Assembly: GCA_050299835.1 (NCBI GenBank)
Contig: JBNKWP010000014.1
Coordinates: forward strand, 23,851-87,850
DNA length: 64,000 bases
From: JAJDOD01 sp050299835
GTDB taxonomy: Bacteria; Pseudomonadota; Alphaproteobacteria; Rhodobacterales; Rhodobacteraceae
Reading direction: 5' to 3'
In this document: positions 16,771-25,659 of the stretch, in pieces
Position numbering within the stretch: position 1 is the first letter of the stretch
Layout: every line of letters begins with the position of its first letter
Position numbers and translations under genes: made by a program
The notes under the pieces: model-generated
The model's input: only the letters and a program-made list of their open reading frames with translations
Databases searched by the model: none
Told to the model about the DNA's origin: nothing

Positions 16771-16799
16771 TGACGGGGTCAGTGTTTTTGACCCCGTTA
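16771..16799. terminator. Hairpin between convergent glmS and lipoprotein genes
   Basis: ACGGGGTCA (16773-16781) pairs with TGACCCCGT (16789-16797) over a GTGTTTT loop, a 9-bp perfect stem. It sits between two convergent genes, so it may terminate both. It lacks a long T tail. Confidence 0.5.
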
Positions 16800-16809
16800 A
16801 CTTCGTCGG

Positions 16810-17064
16810 TCAGGCACCCTGACAGCTTACGGTCTTCCGAACGTAATGGCAGTCGTAGTTACGGCCACCCACATTCGCTCTGTACTGCGTGCCTAGCAGG
16901 GTTTGCTTGAAACCCCCGACGCGCACGTTTTTCGTGCTGGTCGAGAAGTATTTGGCCGTTTCGTACCTGACATTGGTGGCGGAGGCGTCCGAATTCACAG
17001 TCTCGGTTGCCTGGGCGCACGCCGTGATCGCCAGTACGGGTACGAGAATCAGAAGTTTGCGCAT
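16810..17064 (-). CDS. Small lipoprotein
   Basis: An 84-aa protein with a type II signal peptide: MRKLLILVPVLAITAC ends in a lipobox (ITAC), so Cys16 is the likely lipidated residue. The mature part is basic and polar (KYFSTSTKNVRVGGFKQTLL) and has two further cysteines (YDCHYVRKTVSC) that could form a disulfide. No function is recognised. It is convergent with glmS and co-directional with moaA, but separated from moaA by a gap of about 80 bases. Confidence 0.65.
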   Translation of the reverse strand: MRKLLILVPVLAITACAQATETVNSDASATNVRYETAKYFSTSTKNVRVGGFKQTLLGTQYRANVGGRNYDCHYVRKTVSCQGA

Positions 17065-17147
17065 TGAACCGCGCTCCCACGTTCAAGGCCCCCTGGGAAC
17101 GAAGGACTTCACAAGATCTGGCCGTTCTGATGTCAAAACTGTGGTAT

Positions 17148-18155
17148 TCAGCCGCCCGTTTGGCTCATGTGGCGCGACACCTGACCATCGGCCTGCTGTC
17201 GGGAATAGTCAAAATCGTGCCCCTTGGGCTTGCGCGCGATGGCAGCGCGTATCGCGTCCTCCAAAAGGTCATCCGCTTCCGAGGCGCGCAGGGGCGTTCG
17301 CAGATCGGCATTGTCCTCCTGGCCGAGGCACATGAACAGCTCGCCCGTGCAGGTCAGGCGCACACGGTTGCAGCTTTCGCAGAAATTATGCGTGAGCGGC
17401 GTGATGAACCCCACCTGCTGCCCGGTCTCGTTCAGTTGCACGTAACGGGCCGGTCCGCCTGTGCGATGTTCGAGATCGGTGAGCGCGTAGCGCGTCGCCA
17501 ACTCGGCCCGCAGGTCTTTCAGGGACCAGTATTGTCCGACGCGGTCTTCGCCACCGAGGTCGCCCATCGGCATGACCTCGATGAAAGTCAGGTCCATATC
17601 CCGTTCGGCACACCATTCCGTCAGCGTAAAGAGTTCGTCTTCGTTGAAGCCCTTCAGCGCTACGGTGTTGATCTTGACCCGAAGCCCCGCTTTCTGGGCT
17701 GCGTCGATTCCCTTCAGGACCTGAGGAAGCCGACCCCAGCGGGTCACGCGGGCGAATTTGTCCTGGTCCAACGTGTCGAGCGAGACATTGATCCGCCGCA
17801 CACCCGCCGCCACCAGATCATCCGCGAAACGCGCAAGCTGCGATCCGTTGGTCGTGACGGTCAATTCCTTCAAGGCACCGCTGTCCAGATGGCGCGTCAT
17901 CGAGCGAAAGAACGTCATGATGTCGCGCCGCACCAGCGGCTCGCCGCCGGTGATCCGCAGTTTCTCGACGCCCATCCGGATGAAGGCGGAACACATCCGG
18001 TCCAGTTCTTCCAGCGTCAAAAGCTCTTTCTTGGGCAGAAAGGTCATGTTTTCCGCCATGCAATAGACGCAGCGGAAATCGCAGCGGTCCGTCACCGATA
18101 CGCGCAGATAACTGATCGGACGGGCAAACGGGTCTATGAGCGGCGGTCTGGTCAT
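17148..18155 (-). CDS. moaA: GTP 3',8-cyclase MoaA
   Basis: A 335-aa radical SAM enzyme that starts molybdenum cofactor synthesis by cyclising GTP. The SAM cluster motif CDFRCVYC follows ISYLRVSVTDR near residue 20, TGGEPLVR binds SAM, and the second cluster ligands lie in NFCESCNRVRLTCTGELFMCLG. The C-terminus ends in GG, as needed for activity in this family. I chose the ATG at 18155 (MTRPPLIDPF), matching the family N-terminus. The frame stays open further upstream, and the ribosome site is weak. Other moa genes are not adjacent. Confidence 0.95.
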   Translation of the reverse strand: MTRPPLIDPFARPISYLRVSVTDRCDFRCVYCMAENMTFLPKKELLTLEELDRMCSAFIRMGVEKLRITGGEPLVRRDIMTFFRSMTRHLDSGALKELTVTTNGSQLARFADDLVAAGVRRINVSLDTLDQDKFARVTRWGRLPQVLKGIDAAQKAGLRVKINTVALKGFNEDELFTLTEWCAERDMDLTFIEVMPMGDLGGEDRVGQYWSLKDLRAELATRYALTDLEHRTGGPARYVQLNETGQQVGFITPLTHNFCESCNRVRLTCTGELFMCLGQEDNADLRTPLRASEADDLLEDAIRAAIARKPKGHDFDYSRQQADGQVSRHMSQTGG

Positions 18156-18242
18156 GAGCAGAGAGAGCCTAGTTTGCGCGCCGCGCTGCCGCAAGTCCTG
18201 TTGGGCGTTGATGGGAGAGGTGCGGGGGGATAGATTGAGCTC

Positions 18243-18689
18243 ATGCGTTACACACTGATCCCCCTTCTGTTTCTTGTCGCGGCCTGCGATGAGTATGTCC
18301 TGATGGAGCCGCCCCGGGCCGCGCCGTCTTCCATTGATGATCAAAGTGGGCTGGCGCTTCCGGATGACGATGCCGTCACGGTGGAAGATTTTGACACAAC
18401 GACAGACGCCCAACGTGAAGCGGCGACATCGACTTCACCAAGCGGAACCAGTCTTGGCACCACGGTCGCCACGTTGGGAGACGCCGGAACGCCGGGCTTC
18501 TGGCTGGAAACATCCCTCGTCAGCGCGCCCACGACGGGCCGGGTGCGAAACCCCGCAACAGGTCGCACGGTGCAAGTCGATTTGCGGCCTGCACCGGGCG
18601 GGTCGAGCCGGATTTCGCTGGCCGCCATGCGTCTTCTTGAGGCACCGCTGACCGAACTGGTCTCCCTGGAAGTCTACCTGAACGGATGA
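18243..18689 (+). CDS. Lipoprotein of unknown function
   Basis: A 148-aa protein with a lipoprotein signal (MRYTLIPLLFLVAAC, lipobox VAAC, Cys15). An acidic, disordered-looking stretch follows (LPDDDAVTVEDFDTTTDAQRE). A folded C-terminal half contains PGFWLETSLVSAPTTGRVRN and a dense set of small residues. Similar Rhodobacterales proteins sometimes carry the name D-galactarate dehydratase, which cannot be right for a 15-kDa lipoprotein. Its stop overlaps the trmJ start (ATGA), making it the first gene of a lipoprotein-trmJ-ctaA-carboxypeptidase operon. Confidence 0.65.
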   Translation: MRYTLIPLLFLVAACDEYVLMEPPRAAPSSIDDQSGLALPDDDAVTVEDFDTTTDAQREAATSTSPSGTSLGTTVATLGDAGTPGFWLETSLVSAPTTGRVRNPATGRTVQVDLRPAPGGSSRISLAAMRLLEAPLTELVSLEVYLNG

Positions 18690-19420
18690 AACAGCCGGAA
18701 TTCGTGCTCGTGCGTCCGCAGATGGGCGAAAACATCGGTGCGGCAGCGCGGGCGATGTGGAATTTCGGTTTGGACCGGATGTCCATCGTCGCCCCCCGCG
18801 ACGGCTGGCCCAATCCCAGGGCGGTCGCGATGGCCAGTGGCGCCGGGCGGCTGCTGGACGAGGCGCGGTTGCGCGAGACGACTGCCGAGGCTTTGGCGGA
18901 GACGCATTTCGTCTTTGCCACCACCGCCCGGTCGCGCGACCTGACGAAAGAGGTCTATTCGCCGGAAGCCGCGATGGCCGAGGCCGCGCGGCGCATCTCG
19001 ACCGGTCAGCGTGTAGCGGTGATGTTCGGGCCGGAGCGCGCGGGACTGGAGAATGACGATATCGCGGTCGCGAATGCCATCATTTCGGTTCCCGTGAACC
19101 CGGACTTCCCGTCGCTGAACCTTGCGCAATGCGTGCTGCTTACGGCCTACGAATGGCAGCGGGCCACCTCGGAGATCGCACCCGTGGAGACTGCGTTTGC
19201 CGGGACGGAACCGGCAACGGGCATCGAGATCGACAAGCTGGCCGAGCATTACGAGGACCGGCTGGAAACCGCAGGCTTCTTCTTTCCGCCCGAGAAGGCT
19301 GACGGCATGAAGACCGTCCTGCGCAACCTCTGGTCGCGGATGCCTTTGACGCGGGCGGATGTGCAGATGCTGCACGGTATTCTGCGACAGATGGTCCGGT
19401 GGAAAGAACGCGGCGAGTGA
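18686..19420 (+). CDS. trmJ: tRNA (cytidine/uridine-2'-O-)-methyltransferase TrmJ
   Basis: A 244-aa SPOUT (SpoU) RNA methyltransferase, most likely TrmJ, which modifies position 32 of tRNAs. The trefoil-knot motifs are visible: FVLVRPQMGENIGAAARAM (motif 1), VMFGPERAGLENDDIA (motif 2) and SLNLAQCVLLTAYEW (motif 3). The C-terminal extension (LAEHYEDRLETAGFF; ILRQMVRWKERG) resembles the TrmJ tail. It starts in an ATGA overlap with the lipoprotein gene. Some relatives methylate rRNA, so substrate is inferred from the family. Confidence 0.88.
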   Translation: MKQPEFVLVRPQMGENIGAAARAMWNFGLDRMSIVAPRDGWPNPRAVAMASGAGRLLDEARLRETTAEALAETHFVFATTARSRDLTKEVYSPEAAMAEAARRISTGQRVAVMFGPERAGLENDDIAVANAIISVPVNPDFPSLNLAQCVLLTAYEWQRATSEIAPVETAFAGTEPATGIEIDKLAEHYEDRLETAGFFFPPEKADGMKTVLRNLWSRMPLTRADVQMLHGILRQMVRWKERGE

Positions 19421-19475
19421 CTGGACGCTCCGCGGTGCCGGACATAGGTTCTGCGCGAACCAGAGGTCAGTGCCC

Positions 19476-20621
19476 ATGAGCGAGAAACGCAGCATATTCG
19501 AAGAGGTCGGAGGCGACGCGCCGAAGGCAGCGCCGACCGGCGGAGTCATCGACAAGGCGGCGCACCGTGGCGCACGCGGCGCGATCCGGGTCTGGCTGAT
19601 GATCCTGTTCGCGCTGGTCGTCGTCATGATCGCCGTGGGCGGTCTGACCCGCCTGACCGATAGCGGACTGTCCATCACCGAGTGGAAGCCGGTCACCGGC
19701 GCCCTGCCCCCGATGTCGGCGGAAGCCTGGGCCGCAGAGTTCGAAAAGTACAAGGAGATCCCGGAATATCAGCACCAGAACCGGGGAATGACATTGGAAG
19801 AGTTCAAGTCCATCTACTGGTGGGAATGGGGCCACAGGCAGCTTGGACGCATCATCGGTCTGGTCTGGGCGGTCGGGTTCCTGTTCTTCTTGCTTGCGAA
19901 GAAGATCCCCACCGGCTGGACGGGGCGGCTCGTGATCCCCGGCGTGCTTGGCGGTCTTCAGGGGGCGATCGGATGGTGGATGGTGTCATCTGGTCTGACC
20001 GGCTCGATGCTCGACGTCGCGTCCTACCGGCTGGCCGTTCACCTCGGCCTCGCCTTCGTCATCCTTGGCCTTCTTGCCTGGTTCATTCTGAAACTCGGGC
20101 GCAAGGAGGCTGACCTGATCCAGGCCCGGCGGTCCCGCGATGGCAAGCTGTTCTCGATGGGCACCGGGCTGATGCATTTTGCCTTTCTGCAAATCCTGCT
20201 TGGCGCGCTTGTTGCCGGAATCGATGCGGGCCGCAGTTTCAACGACTGGCCGATGATGGGTGGCGCGTTCCTGCCACCGGAGCCGCTGTCGCTTACGCCG
20301 GTCTGGCGGAATTTTTTCGAGGATGCCGGGCTGGTGCAGTTCATGCATCGAATTGCGGGATATCTGCTGTTCGCCTTCGGAGTTGTCGTCTGGCTTCGCG
20401 CCCGACGGTCTGCCAATGGCAGAACCCGCGCGGCGTTTTCCGCCGTGATGGCGATGCTGCTTCTTCAGGTGGTATTGGGGATTGCGACCGTGATCTATAT
20501 CGCGCCCTGGCCGCTGGCGATCCTGCACCAGTTCGGCGCGGTACTGCTATTCACCCTAATCCTGCGCGCCCGGTTCCTGGCGCAATACCCCATCGCCCAA
20601 TCCGTGAGAGGCACGACATGA
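19476..20621 (+). CDS. ctaA: Heme A synthase (COX15/CtaA)
   Basis: A 381-aa inner-membrane protein that oxidises heme O to heme A for aa3-type oxidases. Eight hydrophobic helices are visible. VMIAVGGLTRLTDSGLSITEWK and YWWEWGHRQLGRIIGLVW near the N-terminus, and QFMHRIAGYLLFAF and ILHQFGAVLLF in the C-terminal half, carry the conserved heme-ligand histidines. It resembles the type without the cysteine pair of Gram-positive CtaA. I chose the ATG at 19476, 55 bases after trmJ; the frame stays open upstream. It overlaps the next gene by ATGA. Confidence 0.95.
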   Translation: MSEKRSIFEEVGGDAPKAAPTGGVIDKAAHRGARGAIRVWLMILFALVVVMIAVGGLTRLTDSGLSITEWKPVTGALPPMSAEAWAAEFEKYKEIPEYQHQNRGMTLEEFKSIYWWEWGHRQLGRIIGLVWAVGFLFFLLAKKIPTGWTGRLVIPGVLGGLQGAIGWWMVSSGLTGSMLDVASYRLAVHLGLAFVILGLLAWFILKLGRKEADLIQARRSRDGKLFSMGTGLMHFAFLQILLGALVAGIDAGRSFNDWPMMGGAFLPPEPLSLTPVWRNFFEDAGLVQFMHRIAGYLLFAFGVVVWLRARRSANGRTRAAFSAVMAMLLLQVVLGIATVIYIAPWPLAILHQFGAVLLFTLILRARFLAQYPIAQSVRGTT

Positions 20622-22090
20622 CTGCATTTGACGACCTGATGGCCTTTCAACGCGAGACGGAGGCCCTGGGCCAGGTCATGGGGCGGCTCGGCTGGGACCA
20701 GGAAACGGTCATGCCGTCCGGGGCCGCCGAGCAACGAGCCGAAGAGATGGCGGCACTCGATGGCGTTTTGCACCGGCGCCGGACCGATCCTCGTATCGGT
20801 GAATGGCTTGAGGCGTCAGAGCCAGCGGACGAAACCGGCGCACGCCAAATTCACCAGATCCGTCGCAGTTTCGAACGCACCCAGCGAGTTCCGGAGAAGC
20901 TCTCGGCCGCCCTCGCCCGAACAACTTCGCTGGCCCATCGCGTCTGGGCCGAGGCGCGGGCGACAAACGATTTCGCGCTCTTCGCGCCCAAGCTGACCGA
21001 AGTCGTATCCCTGTCGCGCGAAAAGGCCGCCGCGCTGGCCGATGGCGGGAACCTCTACGATGCCTTGGCCGACGATTATGAACCGGGAGCGACGGAAGCA
21101 GAGCTTGAGGCGCTTTTCGGCGCGCTCCGCCCCCGGCTTGTGGCGCTTCGTGAGCGCATCCTCGGCTCGGACCGCGCGATTCCCGCTTTGTCCGGCAGCT
21201 TTGCTGAGGATGGGCAACTCGCATTGTCCGCCGAGCTTGCCAGCACGTTCGGCTACAACCTGTCGCATGGGCGCATCGACAAGGCGGTGCATCCGTTTTC
21301 CTCCGGTTCCGGACTGGATGTGCGGATCACCACGCGCACCATGCCCGGAGACCCGTTCAACTGTTTCTACTCGACCATCCACGAGGTCGGCCACGCTGCC
21401 TATGAACAGGGGATCGACCCGGCCTACCTGCTGACCCCGCTCGGCTCCGGCGTGTCGATGGGCGTGCACGAAAGCCAGAGCCGGATCTATGAAAACCAAC
21501 TCGGTCGAAGCCGGGCTTTCACCGCTTGGCTCTATGGCCGGATGCAATCCGTATTTGGCGATTTCGGCGTCCCGGACGCGGACAGCTTTTACCGCGTGGT
21601 GAACCGGTGCAGCCCCGGCTACATCCGGACCGAGGCGGACGAGGTTCACTACAACCTGCATGTGTTGCTGCGTTTTGACCTGGAGCGCGATCTGGTGGCA
21701 GGCAGGCTTGACGTGCCGGACCTGCCCGATGCCTGGAATGAACGGTTCGAACGCGATTTCGGCCTGAAGGTCGATACCCCGGCGAATGGTGTCCTGCAGG
21801 ATGTGCATTGGTCGGAAGCCCTGTTCGGCTATTTCCCGACTTACACGCTGGGCAATGTCTATGCCGGATGCCTGCATGCGGCCCTGCGCAAGGACCTGCC
21901 GGATCTTGATGACGCGCTGGCCCGCGGCGAGACCGGACCGGCAACAGCCTGGCTGAGAGAGAAGGTGCAGCGCCACGGCGGGCTTTACGAGCCGCGGGAG
22001 GTCATTGAAAACGCCACCGGCGCCGCTCCGCGCGTCGAACCGCTGCTGGATTATCTGGAGAACAAGTTCGGAGAGATTTACCGCCTCTAG
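20618..22090 (+). CDS. Carboxypeptidase M32 (Taq-type)
   Basis: A 490-aa zinc metallocarboxypeptidase of the M32 family, cytosolic and almost all helical. The zinc motif appears as STIHEVGHAAYEQG (HEVGH, residues ~251-255), with MGVHESQSRIYENQLGRS supplying the third ligand Glu, and CSPGYIRTEADEVHYNLHVLLRFDLE the conserved downstream block. Length is normal for the family. The start forms an ATGA overlap with ctaA. It likely releases C-terminal amino acids from peptides; the link with heme A synthesis seems to be only positional. Confidence 0.93.
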   Translation: MTAFDDLMAFQRETEALGQVMGRLGWDQETVMPSGAAEQRAEEMAALDGVLHRRRTDPRIGEWLEASEPADETGARQIHQIRRSFERTQRVPEKLSAALARTTSLAHRVWAEARATNDFALFAPKLTEVVSLSREKAAALADGGNLYDALADDYEPGATEAELEALFGALRPRLVALRERILGSDRAIPALSGSFAEDGQLALSAELASTFGYNLSHGRIDKAVHPFSSGSGLDVRITTRTMPGDPFNCFYSTIHEVGHAAYEQGIDPAYLLTPLGSGVSMGVHESQSRIYENQLGRSRAFTAWLYGRMQSVFGDFGVPDADSFYRVVNRCSPGYIRTEADEVHYNLHVLLRFDLERDLVAGRLDVPDLPDAWNERFERDFGLKVDTPANGVLQDVHWSEALFGYFPTYTLGNVYAGCLHAALRKDLPDLDDALARGETGPATAWLREKVQRHGGLYEPREVIENATGAAPRVEPLLDYLENKFGEIYRL

Positions 22091-22094
22091 CCGG

Positions 22095-22481
22095 TCAGGT
22101 CGGCTCGATCGAGGCAAATTTCCGGAGGTCATCCAGCCCGGCAAGGATCAGGTCGCGCAAGGCGGTCTGGTCCACCGCGTCCAGCGACTTGATGTACCAG
22201 CAGCTTCTCCCGCGCTTGTGGAGATCCAGCCGGGCTGCGATCTCGGGAAACTCGGTGTAACCTGGCAGGATATGAAGCGAGATGTCGCGGGCGCGCATGT
22301 TGTACCCCGTCGCAAGAAAGTCGCCTTCGGCACCCGCCTTTGTGCGGTAGTGGTATTGTCCGTAACCGATCGTCGAGCGCCAGAGTTTCGGTTTCCATCC
22401 GGTCACTTCGCGGAAGATGGCGTCCATTCGCTGAGCCTCATCCCGTTTCTCCGGTGCGATGCAGGAAAGCGGATCTGACAT
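22095..22481 (-). CDS. DUF1801 domain protein
   Basis: A 128-aa DUF1801/YdhG-like protein of unknown biochemical role. The conserved elements are MDAIFREVTGWKPKLW, the STIGYGQYHYRTKAGAEGDF segment and the Arg/Gly-rich HKRGRSCWYIKSLDAVD near the C-terminus. It is convergent with the carboxypeptidase gene (four bases between stops) and divergent from the thioesterase gene, with starts only 35 bases apart, so the two probably share a compact promoter region. Confidence 0.8.
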   Translation of the reverse strand: MSDPLSCIAPEKRDEAQRMDAIFREVTGWKPKLWRSTIGYGQYHYRTKAGAEGDFLATGYNMRARDISLHILPGYTEFPEIAARLDLHKRGRSCWYIKSLDAVDQTALRDLILAGLDDLRKFASIEPT

Positions 22482-22516
22482 TGCGGTATCTTCTCGCTCG
22501 CGGCAAGACTAGCGCC

Positions 22517-22942
22517 ATGACAGGTCTTTTGCAGCCCCAAATGGGCATACCGGAGCTACACGCCTTTCTGAGACGCGAGTTTCCACAAGTGTCCGCCGAG
22601 TACGAGGTTGTCGAGCTTGGCCCCTCTCGCCTTCGGATGGGTCTGTCCCCCGACGAACGGCATCTGCGTCCGGGCGGGACGATTTCCGGGCCGACCATGT
22701 TTTCGCTGGTCGATTGCGCTGTCTACCTCGCCATCATCGCCCATGTCGGAGAAGAAGCGCTGGCAGTGACGACAAGCGCGTCCATCGACTTCCTGAGGAA
22801 GCCCGCAGCCGGTCGCAGGCTGTTTGCGGATGTCACGATCCTGAAACTGGGAAAGCGTCTTGCGGTGGGAGATGCCGTCATACGCAATGACGGAAGCGAG
22901 GCCGCGCTGGCGCGGGCCACGCTAACCTATTCACGCCCCTGA
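22517..22942 (+). CDS. PaaI-family thioesterase (hotdog fold)
   Basis: A 141-aa hotdog-fold acyl-CoA thioesterase. The conserved block HLRPGGTISGPTMFSLVDCA is at residues ~54-73, where the Asp of LVDCA is the usual catalytic acid. TTSASIDFLRKPAAGRRL is typical of the PaaI/YdiI group. Substrate cannot be assigned. I chose the ATG at 22517 for a normal family length; the frame extends upstream to 22340. Its stop lies only eight bases from the end of the convergent 64-aa gene. Confidence 0.85.
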   Translation: MTGLLQPQMGIPELHAFLRREFPQVSAEYEVVELGPSRLRMGLSPDERHLRPGGTISGPTMFSLVDCAVYLAIIAHVGEEALAVTTSASIDFLRKPAAGRRLFADVTILKLGKRLAVGDAVIRNDGSEAALARATLTYSRP

Positions 22943-22949
22943 CCTATTG

Positions 22950-23144
22950 TCAGGCCGCTTTCGGCTGGCAGGGCAATTTGCGATTGGCGACCCGGCTTTT
23001 GCGGAATTCACGCAAGGATTTGAGGGCGCTGTCACTCAGCGACCGTTCGTTTTCCTGCATGTGCATAATTTCCGCTTCCTGCAAACGCAGGATTTCGGCA
23101 CGGCAAAGAAGCTGCAATTCGTTACTCATAACGCGTCTACTCAC
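22950..23144 (-). CDS. Small helical protein of unknown function
   Basis: A 64-aa basic, strongly helical protein (QLLCRAEILRLQEAEIMHMQ; SALKSLREFRKSRVANRK) with a GTG start at 23144 preceded by GGAGG at an eight-base spacing; an ATG five codons in is an alternative. Composition and the strong ribosome site argue it is real. I recognise no family. It is monocistronic, convergent with the thioesterase and divergent from thiE, with about 170 bases of AT-richer sequence upstream. Confidence 0.6.
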   Translation of the reverse strand: MSRRVMSNELQLLCRAEILRLQEAEIMHMQENERSLSDSALKSLREFRKSRVANRKLPCQPKAA

Positions 23145-23313
23145 AACATAGCCTCCACACTAATGCCATATTAACCATGTCTTTGTGGCAATAGTTGGGC
23201 AAAACTCCGTCGGAAATGGGGCAGTTTTCGGCGCAGGGAAGGACGAGGCCGTGTCTTTTCCCTTGTCGGGATTGAGGTTATAGCCTTTCCCGAAGACCCA
23301 AAGGACCGCCCGC

Positions 23314-23934
23314 ATGGACAGCCCAGACCACCCGCAGATCTATCTGGTTACCCCACCCGATTTCGAACTTTCGAGCTTTCCGACGCGGCTGGTGCGCGTT
23401 CTTGATGTCCGGGACATCGCCTGTATTCGCCTTGCCCTGGCCAGCCGGGACGAAGACCGCCTGTCGCGTCTTGCGGATGCGGTTCGCGAGATCGCACATG
23501 AACGCGACATCGCCGTGGTTATCGACAATCATGTGACGCTGGCGGAGCGACTTGGACTGGATGGCGTCCATCTGACCGATGGCGCACGCGGGTGTCGCGC
23601 CGCCCGAAAGGCCCTTGGCACGGATGCCATTGTCGGTGCGTTCTGCGGCACCTCAAAACATGACGGTATGAATGCCGGGGAAGCTGGCGCGGATTATGTG
23701 GCCTTCGGTCCTGTTGGCGCCTCGGAACTGGGCGACGGGACGCAGGCACCGGTCGAGCTTTTCCAATGGTGGTCCGAGGTGATCGAAGTCCCGGTGGTCG
23801 CGGAAGGCCAGTTCGATGTCGATACCGTGGCCGCTCTCGCACCGGTCTCCGATTTCCTTGCAATCGGTGAGGAGATCTGGCGGGAGGACGACCCTGCTTC
23901 CGCGCTGACCCGATTGCTGGCGCCTCTGGGCTAG
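23314..23934 (+). CDS. thiE: Thiamine phosphate synthase-like protein
   Basis: A 206-aa TIM-barrel protein of the thiamine phosphate synthase/TenI family, which joins the pyrimidine and thiazole halves of thiamine. IYLVTPPDF begins the barrel; AVVIDNHVTLAERLGLDGVHL matches the DRVDVALAVGADGVHLG block, GAFCGTSKHDGMNAGEAGADYVAFGPV matches the SxH/ADYV-GP region. Several usually basic or polar active-site residues differ (IDNHVTLA for NDRxDLA), so it may be a paralogue with altered function. Its TAG stop overlaps the opposite-strand olsA stop within CTAG. Confidence 0.75.
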   Translation: MDSPDHPQIYLVTPPDFELSSFPTRLVRVLDVRDIACIRLALASRDEDRLSRLADAVREIAHERDIAVVIDNHVTLAERLGLDGVHLTDGARGCRAARKALGTDAIVGAFCGTSKHDGMNAGEAGADYVAFGPVGASELGDGTQAPVELFQWWSEVIEVPVVAEGQFDVDTVAALAPVSDFLAIGEEIWREDDPASALTRLLAPLG

Positions 23935-24752
23935 GCCTGAGATGCGCCTGGATGGGCAGAGCGCACCAGGTGCTCTGCTTCCTTCGCCAGTGTCTTGCGA
24001 TCCGCGAACTGCGCCACGCCCAATGGCGGATGCCAGGTCACCACGACCCGTCCACCCCTTCGGGCCGCCAGGACCTGAACAAGGTGAGGCCCGAAATCCA
24101 TATCGCCCCACCATCCGTAAAACCTGCGGTCCTGCATCGCAGGGGCTTCATAGGCGACCGTAACCGGTTGGACGAAAAGGTCGCTGCCCGACATCGCCGC
24201 CGCAAAAAGCGTTGGTTTGAACGGCAGCACCCGTTGACCATCTGTCGAGGTGCCTTCGGGAAACAACAGAAGCCGGTCGCCAGCGTCAATCCGGCTTTCA
24301 AGTATCGCCTTTTGCTGACCGGCTTCGCGGGCGGCGCGCTCCACGAAAACGGTGCCGGTCAGGCGCGCGAGCCAGCCGATCCCAGGCCATCGCGCGACCT
24401 CGGCCTTGGAAACGAAGACAAGAGGAGCGCCTGAATTCAGGACAAAGATATCGAGCCATGAACTGTGGTTTGCGACGAATATGCCCCGTGCGGTCATTGG
24501 GCTACCTGTGTGGCGCAGACGCAGCCCGATCAGAGCGAGCGCAGCCCGACAGACGATGACCGTGATCCAACCGGTCCAGGGCCGGGCCGGGCCGTGGACC
24601 GGGAACTCGACGATCCGGATGACGAGTGTCGCAAAGCTGCCAAGCAGCAGAAGGACGAGCAACGCAACGCCCTTGGTCACGGCGCGGAAGAGCCCCAGCG
24701 GACCGGTTCCCGGCACGACCGGCTTGTCTTCTGAATGCCAGGTCGGTGTCAC
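23931..24752 (-). CDS. olsA: 1-acyl-sn-glycerol-3-phosphate acyltransferase / OlsA-type
   Basis: A 273-aa membrane-bound PlsC-family acyltransferase. An N-terminal helix (GVALLVLLLLGSFATLVIRI) anchors it; the HX4D catalytic motif is NHSSWLDIFVL and the glycerol-phosphate motif is LLFPEGTSTDG. Being downstream of, and overlapping by ATGA with, an OlsB-like N-acyltransferase, it most likely adds the second acyl chain to lyso-ornithine lipid (OlsA) rather than acting in phosphatidic acid synthesis, though both are chemically possible. Confidence 0.85.
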   Translation of the reverse strand: MTPTWHSEDKPVVPGTGPLGLFRAVTKGVALLVLLLLGSFATLVIRIVEFPVHGPARPWTGWITVIVCRAALALIGLRLRHTGSPMTARGIFVANHSSWLDIFVLNSGAPLVFVSKAEVARWPGIGWLARLTGTVFVERAAREAGQQKAILESRIDAGDRLLLFPEGTSTDGQRVLPFKPTLFAAAMSGSDLFVQPVTVAYEAPAMQDRRFYGWWGDMDFGPHLVQVLAARRGGRVVVTWHPPLGVAQFADRKTLAKEAEHLVRSAHPGASQA

Positions 24753-25528
24753 TCGGCACGCTCGGCGACATAGCGGCGCAAGGCCCCGGCATTCAATCGG
24801 CTGGTATCCATGACAAGGCAGACATCAGTTGTGTTGAAGGCGTGGTCCACGAAAGCACCGTCTCCCACGAAACCGCCCAGACGCAGATAGGATTTGATCA
24901 ATGGCGGCACGTCACGCATGGCCGCAACGCGATCGATCCGTTCAGGGGGCACCAGCTCCATTGACTGATACGCCCCGTCCACCGCCCGAACGCGCAGTTC
25001 CTGCGGTGCCAGGAATGTGTGGAACAGATGAGACAGCGGCAGTGCCAATTTCCCGATATCGGTTCCATGCAGGCTCGCCACCCCGAAAAGCACTTCGATC
25101 TGTTTATCAAGGACATAGTTGGCCAGACCCGACCAGAGCAATTGCAGGGCGGGCCCGCGTCTGTGGTCCTTTGCAACGCAGGACCGTCCAAGTTCCAGAA
25201 TGCGCCGCCCGGAGGTCTTGAGCGGCGCCAGATCGTATTCACCCTCCGAATAAAACCGTCCGATTTCGGCCGCCTTGTCCGACGTCAGCAACCGATACGC
25301 GCCGACGACATGGGACAGGTTGCTGTCGCTGACCGTTTCGTCGATCAGAACAAGGTGATCGCAGAAGGTATCGAACTCATCCCGCTCGAACCGGCCTTCG
25401 TGATCGACCAGGCGCCCGTCCCCACTCATCTCCTCGACAAAGACCTGGTAGCGCAACCGTTGCGCGGCAAGAAGGTCGGCTTCGTCGCGTGCCAGCCGCA
25501 GCGTCAGTTTTCCTGTTTCGAACTTCAT
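24749..25528 (-). CDS. olsB: L-ornithine N(alpha)-acyltransferase OlsB
   Basis: A 259-aa GNAT-fold enzyme that transfers a 3-hydroxyacyl group from ACP to ornithine, the first step of phosphate-free ornithine lipid synthesis. Family features are LRLARDEADLLAAQRLRYQVFVEEM at the N-terminus, the EFDTFCDHLVLID segment, ILELGRSCVAKDHRRGPALQ in the acyl-binding region and FGVASLHGTDI. The pairing with olsA (ATGA overlap) is the classical olsBA arrangement of alphaproteobacteria. Ornithine lipids typically replace phospholipids on phosphate limitation; no pho box was identified. Confidence 0.92.
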   Translation of the reverse strand: MKFETGKLTLRLARDEADLLAAQRLRYQVFVEEMSGDGRLVDHEGRFERDEFDTFCDHLVLIDETVSDSNLSHVVGAYRLLTSDKAAEIGRFYSEGEYDLAPLKTSGRRILELGRSCVAKDHRRGPALQLLWSGLANYVLDKQIEVLFGVASLHGTDIGKLALPLSHLFHTFLAPQELRVRAVDGAYQSMELVPPERIDRVAAMRDVPPLIKSYLRLGGFVGDGAFVDHAFNTTDVCLVMDTSRLNAGALRRYVAERAE

Positions 25529-25659
25529 GCCTGTCCTTCGTTTCGGACGGTTCTAATCCCTTTTAGCGATGGCGAAAAGTCAGCCACAACCACACTCGGA
25601 CCGAAAATCTTGCGGATTGAATACCCGCAAAGGTTGTGTTAATGCGTTTTCTACGACCT

